A DNA stretch of 64,000 nucleotides from JAJXZP01 sp963787185 (GTDB taxonomy: Bacteria; Spirochaetota; Spirochaetia; Treponematales; Rectinemataceae), in the NCBI GenBank assembly GCA_963787185.1, contig CAWBCC010000012.1:496001-560000 (forward strand), in the 5' to 3' direction. This document shows positions 8,372-16,760 of the stretch, piece after piece. The notes under the pieces are model-generated. The model saw only the letters and a list, made by a program, of their open reading frames with translations, was not told the DNA's origin and did not search any database. Numbering within the stretch: the stretch's first letter is position 1; the number at the start of each line of letters is the position of its first letter. The position numbers were made by a program, and so were the translations under genes.

Positions 8372-9861
8372 CAGAAAGCGTTGCCGCTTCCTATGACATC
8401 GAATCCCCCATTCTCGAAGCTCTTGCGCTCCCGCTGGAAATCGTCGGGATTCATCCTGACGGCGACCACCTCGAGGTTCCGCATAATGTACGTTTCGAGG
8501 AAGGCGCTCACCTCCCGGGGCCCGGTCCTGGCGACGGCATCGGGGTAGCCGAGGAAGTAATCGACCGAAGCCGCCGACCACCAGAAAGCGAGGGTGTCGA
8601 TCATTCCTTCCGGAGTCGCCGTTTCGTCGCTCAGTTTCCGGATCAGACGAGCCCGGGCGGCGTCGTAGTCTTCGGCGGAGAAGTAGGATGGGTCGACCTT
8701 CATGGTCGTGATCTCGTAGCCGCGAGCTCTTTCCTTGAAGTCGCGCACCCGGTCGACCGAGCTTCCCTTCAGCGAGGATACGCTCGGCGAGGATTCTCCC
8801 GGCGATGATGTGCCGGCGGATTGAGGGGTGAATTCGGCGCCGATCGATATCCATCCCGCGTCGCGTTGGCTGACATAGTACGCCGTTATCGAATCGGCGC
8901 CCAAGAGACCCGGAACATGCTCGATCATGGCTGTCTTGAAGCGGCCGTCGGGCGGCGACGTAAGAGAGCTCCAGAGATCGGCGGCGTAGGTCGAAGCGGG
9001 ATCGTAGGCAAGATCGGGCCCCCGGTACCGCGCCTCTACCGTCGCCGTACCCTCGGGCATGGATGGATCGGGATAGACGATCCAGGTCGGACGCATCACC
9101 CCCGGACGTGGATTCGGAGGCGGACTCTTGGCCCAGGGATCCGCGGCGCCTTTCCACGATCCGAAGTATTTTTCGACCGAGGCGCGCACGGCTTCGGGAT
9201 CGGCGTCGCCGCCCACGAACAGGACGGCGTTTTGGGGCACGAACCAGGTTTGTTGCAGAGCCCGCAGGGAGTCGAGGCCCAGGGACTTCAGCGAGGCTTC
9301 GCTTCCGACGGGATCGCGCCTCCATGGATATTTCCCGAAAAGCCTCCGTGTCATCGCGGCTTCGTATACCGCGGCCGGATCCTCGAGTTGCGCGGCGGCC
9401 GCCTTCAGACATCCCTGCTTGGCAGTGTCGAACGCCGCCTGATCGAGCTCGGGCGTCTCGGCCAGGCGGGCCCAGAACGCGAGGCCTTCGTCGGTCTTGG
9501 ACGAGGGCACCGTGAACCAGTAGCTCACGCGCTCCGCCGTGGTTCCGCCGCCGATCGACGAAACGCCGAGATCGGCCAACGCGGCGCGCAGGTCGGGCGC
9601 TCCGGGATGGGCGACGTCGCCTTGAAAAAGAGTGCGCTCATACAGGCGGAATATGCCCGCATCGTCCGCAGTCTGCGCTGCCGCACCGGCGCGGAACTCG
9701 ATCTGGATCCGCGCGAGGGGAAGCGAAGAATCGCGATACACGTAAAGCTCGAGCCCGTTGTCGAGTCGATAGTGAAACAGGTTCTGCTGCGCGGTAGGTT
9801 CGGCGGCGAAAGCGACCGACACTGCGAAAAGACAGAACGCGGCAAGCAGAATCCGTTTCAT
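8359..9861 (-). CDS. Secreted M16-like protein with degenerate HxxEH motif
   Basis: 500 aa. The ATG at 9861 is preceded by AGGAGG. Residues 1-20 form a cleavable signal peptide (MKRILLAAFC...AFAAEP). The body starts with the typical M16 opening (YRLDNGLELYVYRDSSLPL) and has an M16 two-lobe arrangement. At the active site the canonical HLLEH is replaced by RLYER (72-76): both zinc histidines are Arg, and only the Glu remains. It is therefore predicted to be an inactive or non-zinc homologue working in the periplasm, perhaps as a scaffold or partner of the downstream M16-like lipoprotein. A linker near residues 355-365 carries the dispersed 15-bp repeat (SSPSVSS). Confidence 0.85.
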   Translation of the reverse strand: MKRILLAAFCLFAVSVAFAAEPTAQQNLFHYRLDNGLELYVYRDSSLPLARIQIEFRAGAAAQTADDAGIFRLYERTLFQGDVAHPGAPDLRAALADLGVSSIGGGTTAERVSYWFTVPSSKTDEGLAFWARLAETPELDQAAFDTAKQGCLKAAAAQLEDPAAVYEAAMTRRLFGKYPWRRDPVGSEASLKSLGLDSLRALQQTWFVPQNAVLFVGGDADPEAVRASVEKYFGSWKGAADPWAKSPPPNPRPGVMRPTWIVYPDPSMPEGTATVEARYRGPDLAYDPASTYAADLWSSLTSPPDGRFKTAMIEHVPGLLGADSITAYYVSQRDAGWISIGAEFTPQSAGTSSPGESSPSVSSLKGSSVDRVRDFKERARGYEITTMKVDPSYFSAEDYDAARARLIRKLSDETATPEGMIDTLAFWWSAASVDYFLGYPDAVARTGPREVSAFLETYIMRNLEVVAVRMNPDDFQRERKSFENGGFDVIGSGNAFWWQR

Positions 9862-9885
9862 GAATGGAAGCCTCCTGACAGGCTA

Positions 9886-9913
9886 TTGACAAAGGCGAAG
9901 GCACCTTTGTCAA
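9886..9913. promoter_or_regulatory. Perfect 10-bp inverted repeat in a divergent spacer
   Basis: TTGACAAAGG (9886-9895) and its exact complement (9904-9913) flank an 8-nt spacer. It lies 25 bp upstream of the M16-like gene start and about 110 bp upstream of mtgA. Each arm includes TTGACA, so it could act as an operator, or as paired -35 boxes. No matching -10 was convincing. Confidence 0.45.
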
Positions 9914-10023
9914 CAGCACCCTGCTGATCCTGTGCGGCGACATACTAGCCCGCCGCCAAAATCGTTGTCAAGGAAAGCTCCATTTCGCGCCGGCCGCCCG
10001 TCCTTGTCCAAGACCCCTGCGAC

Positions 10024-11226
10024 ATGGTAACTTATCTTCATACCATGCTTTCCAGCCCAATAGATGATCGACGCCGAATATCGGCGCCCTTCACGAGACG
10101 CGGCGGGCCCGGTCTGGGTTGGGCGTACCTCGATGCCAGGCAGGCCAGAGCGCTTGCTTTGTCGCTTTCCACCCGATCGACTGTCTTCGAGCTTCCTCTT
10201 CCGTTGGCCCCCTTCCCCTCCCGGCCTCGCCGAAGGTTCGGGCTCGGCCGGCTGCTCAAGTACCTGGGCCTCACCTTATTGACCCTTCAGCTCTGCTACA
10301 TGGCTTCGACGAGCCTGCTCATAGCGGCATACCGTTTCGTCAATCCTTCGGCCACCGTGCTGATGGCTTTCCGCGCCTGGGACTACAAATGGAAGACGGA
10401 GCGGCCCCGGCCGGTCCCCCTTCGCCGAGTGCCCTTCTACGTGAGGTCCATGCTCGTCGCCATCGAGGACGACGATTTCTACCGCCACGGCGCCATCGAT
10501 CTCGCGGCCTTCAAGCGGGCCGAAGAGATCAACGCGCGGATCGGTAGGCCCCTGTATGGAGGCAGCACCCTCGCCATGCAAGTCGCCCGCACGCTCTTTC
10601 TGGTGCCGGTCAAGAGCTACCTGCGCAAATACCTCGAGATCGTCGCCGCATTCGAGCTCGAACTCTTTCTCCCGAAGAACAGGATCCTCGAGCTCTACTT
10701 CGGCTATGCGGAATGGGGCAGGGGCATCTTCGGCATCGAGGCGGCTTCCCGGCACTGGTACGGGGCGGGCATAGCCTCCGTCTCGCGCGAGGATGCCGCG
10801 CGGCTCATCGCCCTTTTGTCGTCGCCCATCCGCTTCAGACCCTCCACCCTGCAACACAGCGGGATCCTGAGCGAGCGATACGACTATCTCGACAGGCACT
10901 TCGTGCATCGACCCGAAGATGTCGCGAACGGATCGGCGGCTCCCGGCGCGAGCGCTCTGGCGGCGGCGAGCCAGCCGGGGCAGACGAGCCAAGGCGAAGG
11001 TATGCCGAGCGCATCCCAGCCGGGCGTATCCTCGCCGAGCACACCGAACGGAGCGGCTCCGGTTTCGACGCAGGCGGAGGCCGCAGGAGTGGGAGGCGGG
11101 ACGGCGAGTGCCGGATCGAGCGGCGCCGCGACCGCTACACTCGAAGCGGGGACGGCGGCCGGAGCGCCGACGGGCGGCGACCTGCCTCCGCCTTCCCTGG
11201 AGCCGACTCTCGACCCGGATCAGTGA
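10024..11226 (+). CDS. mtgA: Monofunctional biosynthetic peptidoglycan transglycosylase (GT51)
   Basis: Up to 400 aa. A single membrane helix (about residues 80-105) is followed by a GT51 domain. The catalytic Glu is E148 in AIEDDDFYRHGAID, and the second signature is YGGSTLAMQVARTLFL. The enzyme polymerises lipid II into glycan strands on the outer face of the cytoplasmic membrane. No transpeptidase domain follows. Instead there is an Ala/Ser/Thr/Pro-rich tail of about 100 residues that includes one copy of the dispersed 15-bp repeat. The start is uncertain: a possible promoter (TTGTCC 10004-10009, TAACTT 10028-10033) overlaps the first ATG, so ATG 10045 or a later codon may be used. The N-terminal 80 residues are longer than usual for MtgA. 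Confidence 0.88.
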   Translation: MVTYLHTMLSSPIDDRRRISAPFTRRGGPGLGWAYLDARQARALALSLSTRSTVFELPLPLAPFPSRPRRRFGLGRLLKYLGLTLLTLQLCYMASTSLLIAAYRFVNPSATVLMAFRAWDYKWKTERPRPVPLRRVPFYVRSMLVAIEDDDFYRHGAIDLAAFKRAEEINARIGRPLYGGSTLAMQVARTLFLVPVKSYLRKYLEIVAAFELELFLPKNRILELYFGYAEWGRGIFGIEAASRHWYGAGIASVSREDAARLIALLSSPIRFRPSTLQHSGILSERYDYLDRHFVHRPEDVANGSAAPGASALAAASQPGQTSQGEGMPSASQPGVSSPSTPNGAAPVSTQAEAAGVGGGTASAGSSGAATATLEAGTAAGAPTGGDLPPPSLEPTLDPDQ

Positions 11227-11248
11227 TCGAGTTCGGGAAGGGGCTGCC

Positions 11249-11746
11249 TTATTGGACAGCCCCTTTCGGGCCGCCCTTCCCGCGCTTCAGCGCCCGCGTC
11301 AGCTCGCGGTCGAAGGCGTCGGCGGATTTTTCGAGTTCCTGCGCTCCCCAAGTTCTGCGGCGATCGGATTCGGGCGCGAGGCCGGCCGCCCTGAGCTCCG
11401 CCGCGCGGTCCCGGAGCGAGCGGCGTTCGCGCACGTTTTCCGCCGTGAACACGTCGCCGCGATCGTTGAGGACGACGAGCCCCTTGCCGGCCAGCCGCTC
11501 GGCGAGAACCAGATCCCGCGTGACCGCGAGGTCGCCGGCCGACGAAGATTCGACGATGCAGTCGTCGGCCGCGTCCGGCCCAGGCTCGACGAGGAGCTTT
11601 CCGAGCCCCTCGGCCTTTGGCAGGGGAAGCCGGCGCGCGGAGACGAAGACGATCCGGAAACGGCCGCCGCGCTCGGCCATGGTCCGCCTGCACAGGAGAT
11701 TGCGCAGTTCGCTCTGGAGGCTGTCTCCGTCGGCCCAGACGGTCAA
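11249..11746 (-). CDS. DUF188 (YaiI/YqxD family) protein
   Basis: 165 aa. It opens with VWADGDSLQSELRNLL, matching the family's usual V-DADACPV start in position, and contains the conserved GDLAVTRDLVLAERL and GLVVLNDRGDVFTAENV blocks. The family is predicted to be PIN-like or Toprim-like nucleic acid-associated, but its role is unknown. The start overlaps the manA stop by 4 bp, so it is translationally coupled to manA. The C-terminus is a charged, basic tail. Confidence 0.85.
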   Translation of the reverse strand: MTVWADGDSLQSELRNLLCRRTMAERGGRFRIVFVSARRLPLPKAEGLGKLLVEPGPDAADDCIVESSSAGDLAVTRDLVLAERLAGKGLVVLNDRGDVFTAENVRERRSLRDRAAELRAAGLAPESDRRRTWGAQELEKSADAFDRELTRALKRGKGGPKGAVQ

Positions 11747-13092
11747 GGTTTCTCCCTGGGCGGAGGCTCGGGGGGCGTGTCCTCGCTAAGCGTATCTTCG
11801 CTAAGCGTATCCTCGCTAAGCGTATCCTCGCTAAGCGTATCCTCGCTAAGCGTATCTTCGCCAAGCGCCGCCTTGTAGAGCAGCGCCGGCCCCGAATCTC
11901 CTTCTCCGTCACGCGTTAGACGATACGCGCCGGCGGCGGCCTCCACGAACACCGAGTCGCCGCGGTGCAGCGCGAGCGTCGCCTCTCCCGGACAGGCGAG
12001 GCTGACCGAACCCTCGGTGCAGAGGAGTATCGCGGGACCCGTGTCCGAACGTTCGTGGACGCGGTCCCCTTCGAGAACGATGCGCGAAAGGCAGAAATCC
12101 GGCGCCGGCGCCGGAAAGCGCTCTTCGCTGTCGGAGACGGCCTCCGAGTGCAGCACGCGGACGCGTTCGGGGTTGAAGGTCAGGACCGAGATCAGCTCGG
12201 GCACGTCCACATGCTTCCGGGTGAGGGCTCCTCGGATGACATTGTCGGAGTTGGCCATTATCTCGAGGCAGGTGCCCGAGAGATGGGCGTGGAGCTCTCC
12301 GGGAGCGATGAAGACGGCCTCGCCCGGCTCGAGCCTGACGAGATTGAGAATGACGGGCGCCAGGGCGCCGATGTCGTCGGGGAAATCGTCCATGATGCGA
12401 AGCACCCAGCGGAAGTTCTCGACCTCTTCCGCCGGCACGAGAGACTCGGCGAAAAGACGTTCCACGCGGCGCCGCACCGACTCGAGCATGGCCTTTCTGG
12501 CCCGCTCCTCCATCGATATGAGACCGTAGAAGAAGACCGACAGCTCGACCCGTCCCGGGCTGGCGTCCAGACGATCGAGCTGTCGGCTGTGTTCTCCCGG
12601 CGCGATGAGCCGCATGTTGCTCGTGATCTCCCGGCTGGGGCGGAACCCGCACAGGAGCTCGAAGCGGGTGAGGGCGACCACCATTTCGGGTTTGTGATTG
12701 GGGTCGCGGTAATTGCGTTCGGGCGCGTCCACGGGGATGCCGCCGATATTTTCGCGCTCGAAACCGTGCTCGGCCTTGATTTTTCCCGGATGGGCCTGAA
12801 TGGAGAGAGGCGTCCCCGCGGAGAGAACCTTGAAGAGGAAGGGCAGGACCGGACCGAAGCGCCGCAGAGCCGCCTTGCCGAGCGCGGAGGCGGGATCTTC
12901 CTTTATTAGGGCGTCGAGGGGCCGGGAAAGCTGCGGATCCAGCGCGACGGAAGGAGCCTTCGGATGGGCCCCCATCCAGACCTCCGCCATGGGCCCGCCG
13001 CCGGGATTGGGGATGCCCAGGGCCCGGGGAATGCCGTCGGCGCTTCCCCATGAGTAGCGCTGAATGGGGTTCTCCAGTCGGTGGATGCGCAT
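11743..13092 (-). CDS. manA: Mannose-6-phosphate isomerase, class I
   Basis: 449 aa. It interconverts mannose-6-phosphate and fructose-6-phosphate in the cytoplasm, feeding GDP-mannose or mannose use. Zinc ligands typical of the type I enzyme are visible: Q99 and H101 in SIQAHPGK, E136 in HKPEM, and the later His in PGELHAHLSGTCLEIMANSDNV. Length is slightly above the norm because of a C-terminal tail of six or so EDTLS repeats encoded by a 15-bp tandem repeat, ending in a Pro-rich segment. The tail is outside the catalytic fold and is probably a recent repeat expansion. The downstream DUF188 gene overlaps by 4 bp. Confidence 0.94.
   Translation of the reverse strand: MRIHRLENPIQRYSWGSADGIPRALGIPNPGGGPMAEVWMGAHPKAPSVALDPQLSRPLDALIKEDPASALGKAALRRFGPVLPFLFKVLSAGTPLSIQAHPGKIKAEHGFERENIGGIPVDAPERNYRDPNHKPEMVVALTRFELLCGFRPSREITSNMRLIAPGEHSRQLDRLDASPGRVELSVFFYGLISMEERARKAMLESVRRRVERLFAESLVPAEEVENFRWVLRIMDDFPDDIGALAPVILNLVRLEPGEAVFIAPGELHAHLSGTCLEIMANSDNVIRGALTRKHVDVPELISVLTFNPERVRVLHSEAVSDSEERFPAPAPDFCLSRIVLEGDRVHERSDTGPAILLCTEGSVSLACPGEATLALHRGDSVFVEAAAGAYRLTRDGEGDSGPALLYKAALGEDTLSEDTLSEDTLSEDTLSEDTLSEDTPPEPPPREKP
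11775..11864. repeat. 15-bp tandem repeat, six units, inside manA
   Basis: Six head-to-tail units of consensus GCGTATCCTCGCTAA run from 11775 to 11864, with only a few substitutions. Read on the manA strand they encode repeated EDTLS. Single or double copies of the same unit occur at 8185-8202, 8769-8798 and 11024-11038. Because 15 is a multiple of three, copy changes keep the frame. Confidence 0.9.
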
Positions 13093-13150
13093 AAAACGAG
13101 TCTACACGGATTCTCGCGGCTGGGCAATCGGCGCTATAGTGGAGCTCATC

Positions 13151-14074
13151 ATGTCCGTAGGGCGCATCAAAGCGGTCGGCATCGCATTGCTGTGGACGGC
13201 GTTCTTTTCCGGCGCGGCCGCCGCGCAGTCCATTTATCCCCAAATTCGCGCGCTCCGCTCCGACGACCTCATCTACGAACAGCTCACGGAGTCCATTCAG
13301 AATTTCTACGCGGCGGGAAGTTCGGGTCAGGCTCCGCCCGATCTCTCGATATACAGCTACACGGCGCCCGCCGAGACCGACTTTTTCTCGCTCGCCTCGG
13401 CTCTGTCCCTGCCCTACGACAGCCTGGCCACTCTCAACCGTCTCCAGGACGCGGCCTCGATACCGAAGGGCAGAACGATTCTTGTTCCGTCCATACCCGG
13501 CATCTTCGTCAGTCTTTCGCCCGAGAATGATCTCGAGTACCTCGTCAAATCGCTGCGCGTCGAAGATCGCGGTCCCCACTACCGCGTGCGCGTTTCGGCG
13601 AACGGCCGCGGGGAAGATTTCATGTTCTTTCCGGGCTCGACCTTTCTGGCCTCGGAACGATCCTTTTTTCTCGTGGCGGGATTCCGCTTCCCCCTGCCCA
13701 AGGGCGTGATCAGTTCGGGTTTCGGTATGAGGACGGACCCGTTCAACCGCCACGTCATCAGGTTCCATCCCGGCATCGACATAGCCGCCCCCCTCGGCAC
13801 CCCGATCTTCGCCGCCCGGGGAGGCCGCGTCATTTCGGCGGAGTGGAGCGATGCCTACGGCAATTACGTTCTGGTTCTGCACGACAACGGCTGGGAAAGC
13901 CTCTACGGGCACATGTCCAAGATCCTCGTCTCGCACGGCCAGATCGTGGAGACCGGCGAGGTTCTCGGAAGGGTGGGGTCCACGGGCATTTCGACCGGAC
14001 CGCACCTCCACTTCGAGATACGCAGACACGGCGTGGCGGAGAACCCGCTGGACCTGCTGGCCCCGAAGAACTGA
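13151..14074 (+). CDS. Secreted M23-family (LytM-type) peptidase
   Basis: 307 aa from ATG 13151, with GGAG 8 nt upstream. A signal peptide (about 1-26, ending GAAAAQS) leads into a middle segment that looks LysM-like (YSYTAPAETDFFSLASAL...PKGRTILVP). The C-terminal M23 domain has GMRTDPFNRH, HPGIDIAAP (the HxxxD zinc pair) and HLHFEIRRHG (the HxH catalytic/zinc site), so the metallopeptidase centre is complete. It would cleave peptidoglycan cross-links in the periplasm. It diverges from manA with only 58 bp between, so the two promoters must be close or overlapping. Confidence 0.93.
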   Translation: MSVGRIKAVGIALLWTAFFSGAAAAQSIYPQIRALRSDDLIYEQLTESIQNFYAAGSSGQAPPDLSIYSYTAPAETDFFSLASALSLPYDSLATLNRLQDAASIPKGRTILVPSIPGIFVSLSPENDLEYLVKSLRVEDRGPHYRVRVSANGRGEDFMFFPGSTFLASERSFFLVAGFRFPLPKGVISSGFGMRTDPFNRHVIRFHPGIDIAAPLGTPIFAARGGRVISAEWSDAYGNYVLVLHDNGWESLYGHMSKILVSHGQIVETGEVLGRVGSTGISTGPHLHFEIRRHGVAENPLDLLAPKN

Positions 14075-14107
14075 GGCATTCCAATTTCGTGGAGAAAGGC
14101 GCGGCCC

Positions 14108-15679
14108 ATGGCTTCAGGTTCCTTCGGCCCTCCGATGCGGAGCGGTCACTCGTATCGCGATCCGTCTTTCCGCGCCCTGGAGCGCCGCCTGGACGAACTC
14201 GTCGAAAGCGGCGCGGATTTCGAAGCGCGCGCCGAGTTCATCACGGCCGTCTTCGTCGAGCGAAATCGGAAAATACGAAATCTGGATTTCAAGGCGCTCA
14301 ACCCCGCGACGATCGCCGAGGATTATCTTCTGCCGCGAAAAGACCTGTACAACTTCGCGCTCTGCAACTGGGTTTGGCACATTTTCCTGCCGTCGCTCAA
14401 GCCCAAGCTCGTCGAGAACATGCTTCTCTTCGGCCTGGGAAGGATCTTTTCGTCCTACAACGATACCGGCGTCCAGCATTCGACCGACGCCGATCTCAAT
14501 ATCGTCGTTCGCAACGCTCTGACCGCGCCCGAGAGACGGAGAATAGGGCGCGGATTGCAGGAATTGAAGAACTCCTTTCTCGATCGATTCCAGGTGAGCC
14601 TGGAAATCGACCCGCAATTCACCCTGCTCCGGGAGCGGGAGGTCGTGGACCGGCTTTGCCACGAAGACGAGAAGATACGGAACGACAGCCTCCTATTCTA
14701 CAAGAGCAATTGCGGGAGCGTCCGCATCATCAACGACGAGGAATCGATCCGTGCGAGCATATTCTCGAAAGTCTGCGATCTGCCCGACAGCCTTCTTTTC
14801 GAGAATTTTCTCGGACTTCGCGGCCCGAAACCCACTTTCATCAAACTGCACGCGGATCTGGAGCTTCTGCCCATCCTGGTCGACGGCGGATGCGAAAAGG
14901 TCGAGGTCCGATCCCTCATAGGCTCCCGCTCCTTTCGCGCGGCCAACAGACGCGTCTTTCCGCCGAAGCTCCTCGTCTCGCCGCCCGAGTGGGTTTTCTC
15001 GATGAAGTACTGCGTCAACAGGGTCTACGACTACGTCAGCGCGATGCGCAATCTCGGTCACGAGCTCATCGATATGGGCTTCGACGATCCCTCGCCGAAT
15101 CTCGGCATGGACCCCGACTACCGATTCCTCCGCAACGCCCATAGGCTGATGCTCTATCTGCAGGAGTTGATACAGCTCGTCGCCCGAAGCTACGGAGCGG
15201 AGAGCGACTCTTCGTACATATCCAGGGCTCGATTCCTGCGCTTCATGGAGATCGACGGAGAGAAATTCAAGCGCGACTTCGACAAGATGGTCCTAGGCGG
15301 TGACCTCCTTCTCCAGAGCGACAGGGAACGATACGCGTCGCTCAAACGGAAAATCCGGGAAAGGTCGCACGATCGATACCTCTCGGGAAAAACCGCGGAG
15401 CTCGGCGTCTTTCCCCGGGACTTTCCCTGCGAGCTCTTATTCAAGGACGGGCATTCCTACAAGATCAGAGTGCCCTACGGCTGGGCCGATCTCGGCTATT
15501 TCGTATTCGACTCGATAGCCTCGAGGATGGAACGCATCGTCGTGGAGCGGCTCATGCCGCCTCTCGCGCGATACGGTATGAGCGCGGAAGAGATCGAGCG
15601 CTACGAACGGCTCCTCGGAAGACAAAGAACGAAAATTGAAGTTAAGAAGAGTCCGCGAAAGCGCCGACGCCTCCCTTGA
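14108..15679 (+). CDS. 523-aa protein with possible nucleotidyltransferase-like signature, function unknown
   Basis: Starts at ATG 14108, 33 bp after the M23 peptidase, on the same strand. No signal peptide or membrane segment is seen. Around residues 109-133 it reads GLGRIFSSYND...STDADLNIVV; the acidic pair D127/D129 after a glycine-containing stretch resembles the DxD of nucleotidyltransferase-fold enzymes such as the GlnD or DUF294 groups. This is a weak, eye-level likeness. The rest is mostly helical with many charged residues, and the C-terminus is strongly basic (KKSPRKRRRLP). I do not recognise the family. Coding quality is high throughout, so the gene is real. Confidence 0.8.
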   Translation: MASGSFGPPMRSGHSYRDPSFRALERRLDELVESGADFEARAEFITAVFVERNRKIRNLDFKALNPATIAEDYLLPRKDLYNFALCNWVWHIFLPSLKPKLVENMLLFGLGRIFSSYNDTGVQHSTDADLNIVVRNALTAPERRRIGRGLQELKNSFLDRFQVSLEIDPQFTLLREREVVDRLCHEDEKIRNDSLLFYKSNCGSVRIINDEESIRASIFSKVCDLPDSLLFENFLGLRGPKPTFIKLHADLELLPILVDGGCEKVEVRSLIGSRSFRAANRRVFPPKLLVSPPEWVFSMKYCVNRVYDYVSAMRNLGHELIDMGFDDPSPNLGMDPDYRFLRNAHRLMLYLQELIQLVARSYGAESDSSYISRARFLRFMEIDGEKFKRDFDKMVLGGDLLLQSDRERYASLKRKIRERSHDRYLSGKTAELGVFPRDFPCELLFKDGHSYKIRVPYGWADLGYFVFDSIASRMERIVVERLMPPLARYGMSAEEIERYERLLGRQRTKIEVKKSPRKRRRLP

Positions 15680-15769
15680 AGCGACTGAAGGCCGATCGGC
15701 CAGTCGTCGCCTTTGTCGTTTTTCATGTCTTTTCTGACAATACGAATGAATCGATTCACGTTCCAAAGG

Positions 15770-15967
15770 TTATATCAAACGGCCGACCTCCAAAAGCCGC
15801 CCCAGGAAAGGAGGATAACCCAGGGCGGCAGGTGGGATCGATTTACCGTCGGTCTTCCCCAGGACAAAGTTACTGAGCGGGATGGTTTCGGGCAAGATTC
15901 CGACCGGGAAGCCGCGGCCGGCGTTCGGCTCGGGCGTGAGACGCAGCCAGAGATTCCATAGGTGCAT
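15770..15967 (-). pseudogene. Possible remnant coding sequence abutting a tandem repeat
   Basis: A 65-codon frame with GC-rich, coding-like third positions reads MHLWNLWLRLTPEPN and ends EVGRLI. It begins inside the 22-bp tandem repeat and shows no ribosome site of its own. It could be the 3' end of a gene whose 5' part was replaced by the repeat array. It matches no family I know, so it may also be chance. Confidence 0.3.
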
Positions 15968-16070
15968 TCTAGAGACTCCTTAGGTGCATTCCAGAGATTC
16001 CTTAGGTGCATTCTAGAGATTCCTTAGGTGCATTCCAGAGATTCCTTAGGTGCGTTCTAGACATTCCATA
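15949..16070. repeat. 22-bp tandem repeat, about 5.5 units
   Basis: Units begin at 15949, 15971, 15993, 16015 and 16037, with a partial sixth from 16059. The consensus is AGAGATTCCTTAGGTGCATT followed by CT or CC; the last two bases alternate CT, CC, CT, CC, CT. The array lies in the AT-richer gap before the DinB gene. Because 22 is not a multiple of three, copy-number change would shift any frame reading through it. Confidence 0.93.
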
Positions 16071-16139
16071 TCGCAGTAATGAAGACCATCCACTCTCTGC
16101 CTGTCGCGCGGATGTGTGAGATGTCCGGATTAGCGTATA

Positions 16140-16616
16140 CTATTTCAGTTCCTTGATATGCTCCTCTTTCTCGATCCACAGTTCTTCCATGCGGTGCATA
16201 TGAAAGGAATCATGAAGAATGATATGTCGAACCAATATTTCGAACGAGTATTTGACGTATTCTTCGTGCGTTCCGGTTTTTCTCCAGACGCTGTCTTTCG
16301 CCTTCCTGATTAGCTTGATCTGCTTGTCTCTCAAATCACGGAATTCAGCCACGAGTTCCATCGCCGTCCTTTGCGGATCATCGACATTGGGCTTATCTTC
16401 CGGAGTATAGGGCCTCATGACGGGATTATCTTCCCGCATGAATTGCTCGATCCTTCCCAACAGCATTTTTTGAGTTATGACCAAATGATCTATATGTTCG
16501 TATATCGTCCAATAATCCCTGATTCTGCGACTTATCTCTTGATCCGTCATGCTTTTTACAAACTGTTTCAGTAATTTTTTATTGTTATCCAAAGCGACAA
16601 GCAATTTCTTCTTCAT
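16140..16616 (-). CDS. DinB/YfiT-like putative metalloenzyme
   Basis: 158 aa. A four-helix DinB-type protein, with histidines in the expected places: HIDHL near residue 42-46 and ILHDSFHMHRMEELW near the C-terminus. These form the usual three-His metal site. Members include thiol-dependent transferases and DNA-damage-induced proteins; the substrate here cannot be told. GGGAG lies a few bases before the ATG at 16616. Base composition is clearly more AT-rich (AAA/ATT/GAT codons) than the flanking core genes, suggesting acquisition by transfer. It stands alone, with hairpin-rich spacers on both sides. Confidence 0.82.
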   Translation of the reverse strand: MKKKLLVALDNNKKLLKQFVKSMTDQEISRRIRDYWTIYEHIDHLVITQKMLLGRIEQFMREDNPVMRPYTPEDKPNVDDPQRTAMELVAEFRDLRDKQIKLIRKAKDSVWRKTGTHEEYVKYSFEILVRHIILHDSFHMHRMEELWIEKEEHIKELK

Positions 16617-16760
16617 ACTTTTCTCCCTTTTATCCTGCTCCCGGCTGCCTCAAAATACGGTCCAATTCGAGGTAACACTGCGATTTCAAAATCGCGAAGC
16701 AAAAGACTGACCGAGTTTCGTAATCGGCTCGATTGCCGCCGCTGAAATTCCGCCGACCGA

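Noticed and set aside
8372..9412. N-terminal extension of the second M16-like gene to 928 codons
   Set aside because: That part is an Arg-rich shadow of the other M16-like gene in a different frame; a GTG at 8371 followed by a lipoprotein signal is a far better start.
11909..14029. 706-codon minus-strand frame
   Set aside because: It spans manA and the M23 peptidase in the wrong frames and lacks any family motif; a side effect of high GC content.
15949..16070. CRISPR array
   Set aside because: The 22-bp units are directly adjacent, with no unique spacers and no cas genes, so it is a plain tandem repeat.
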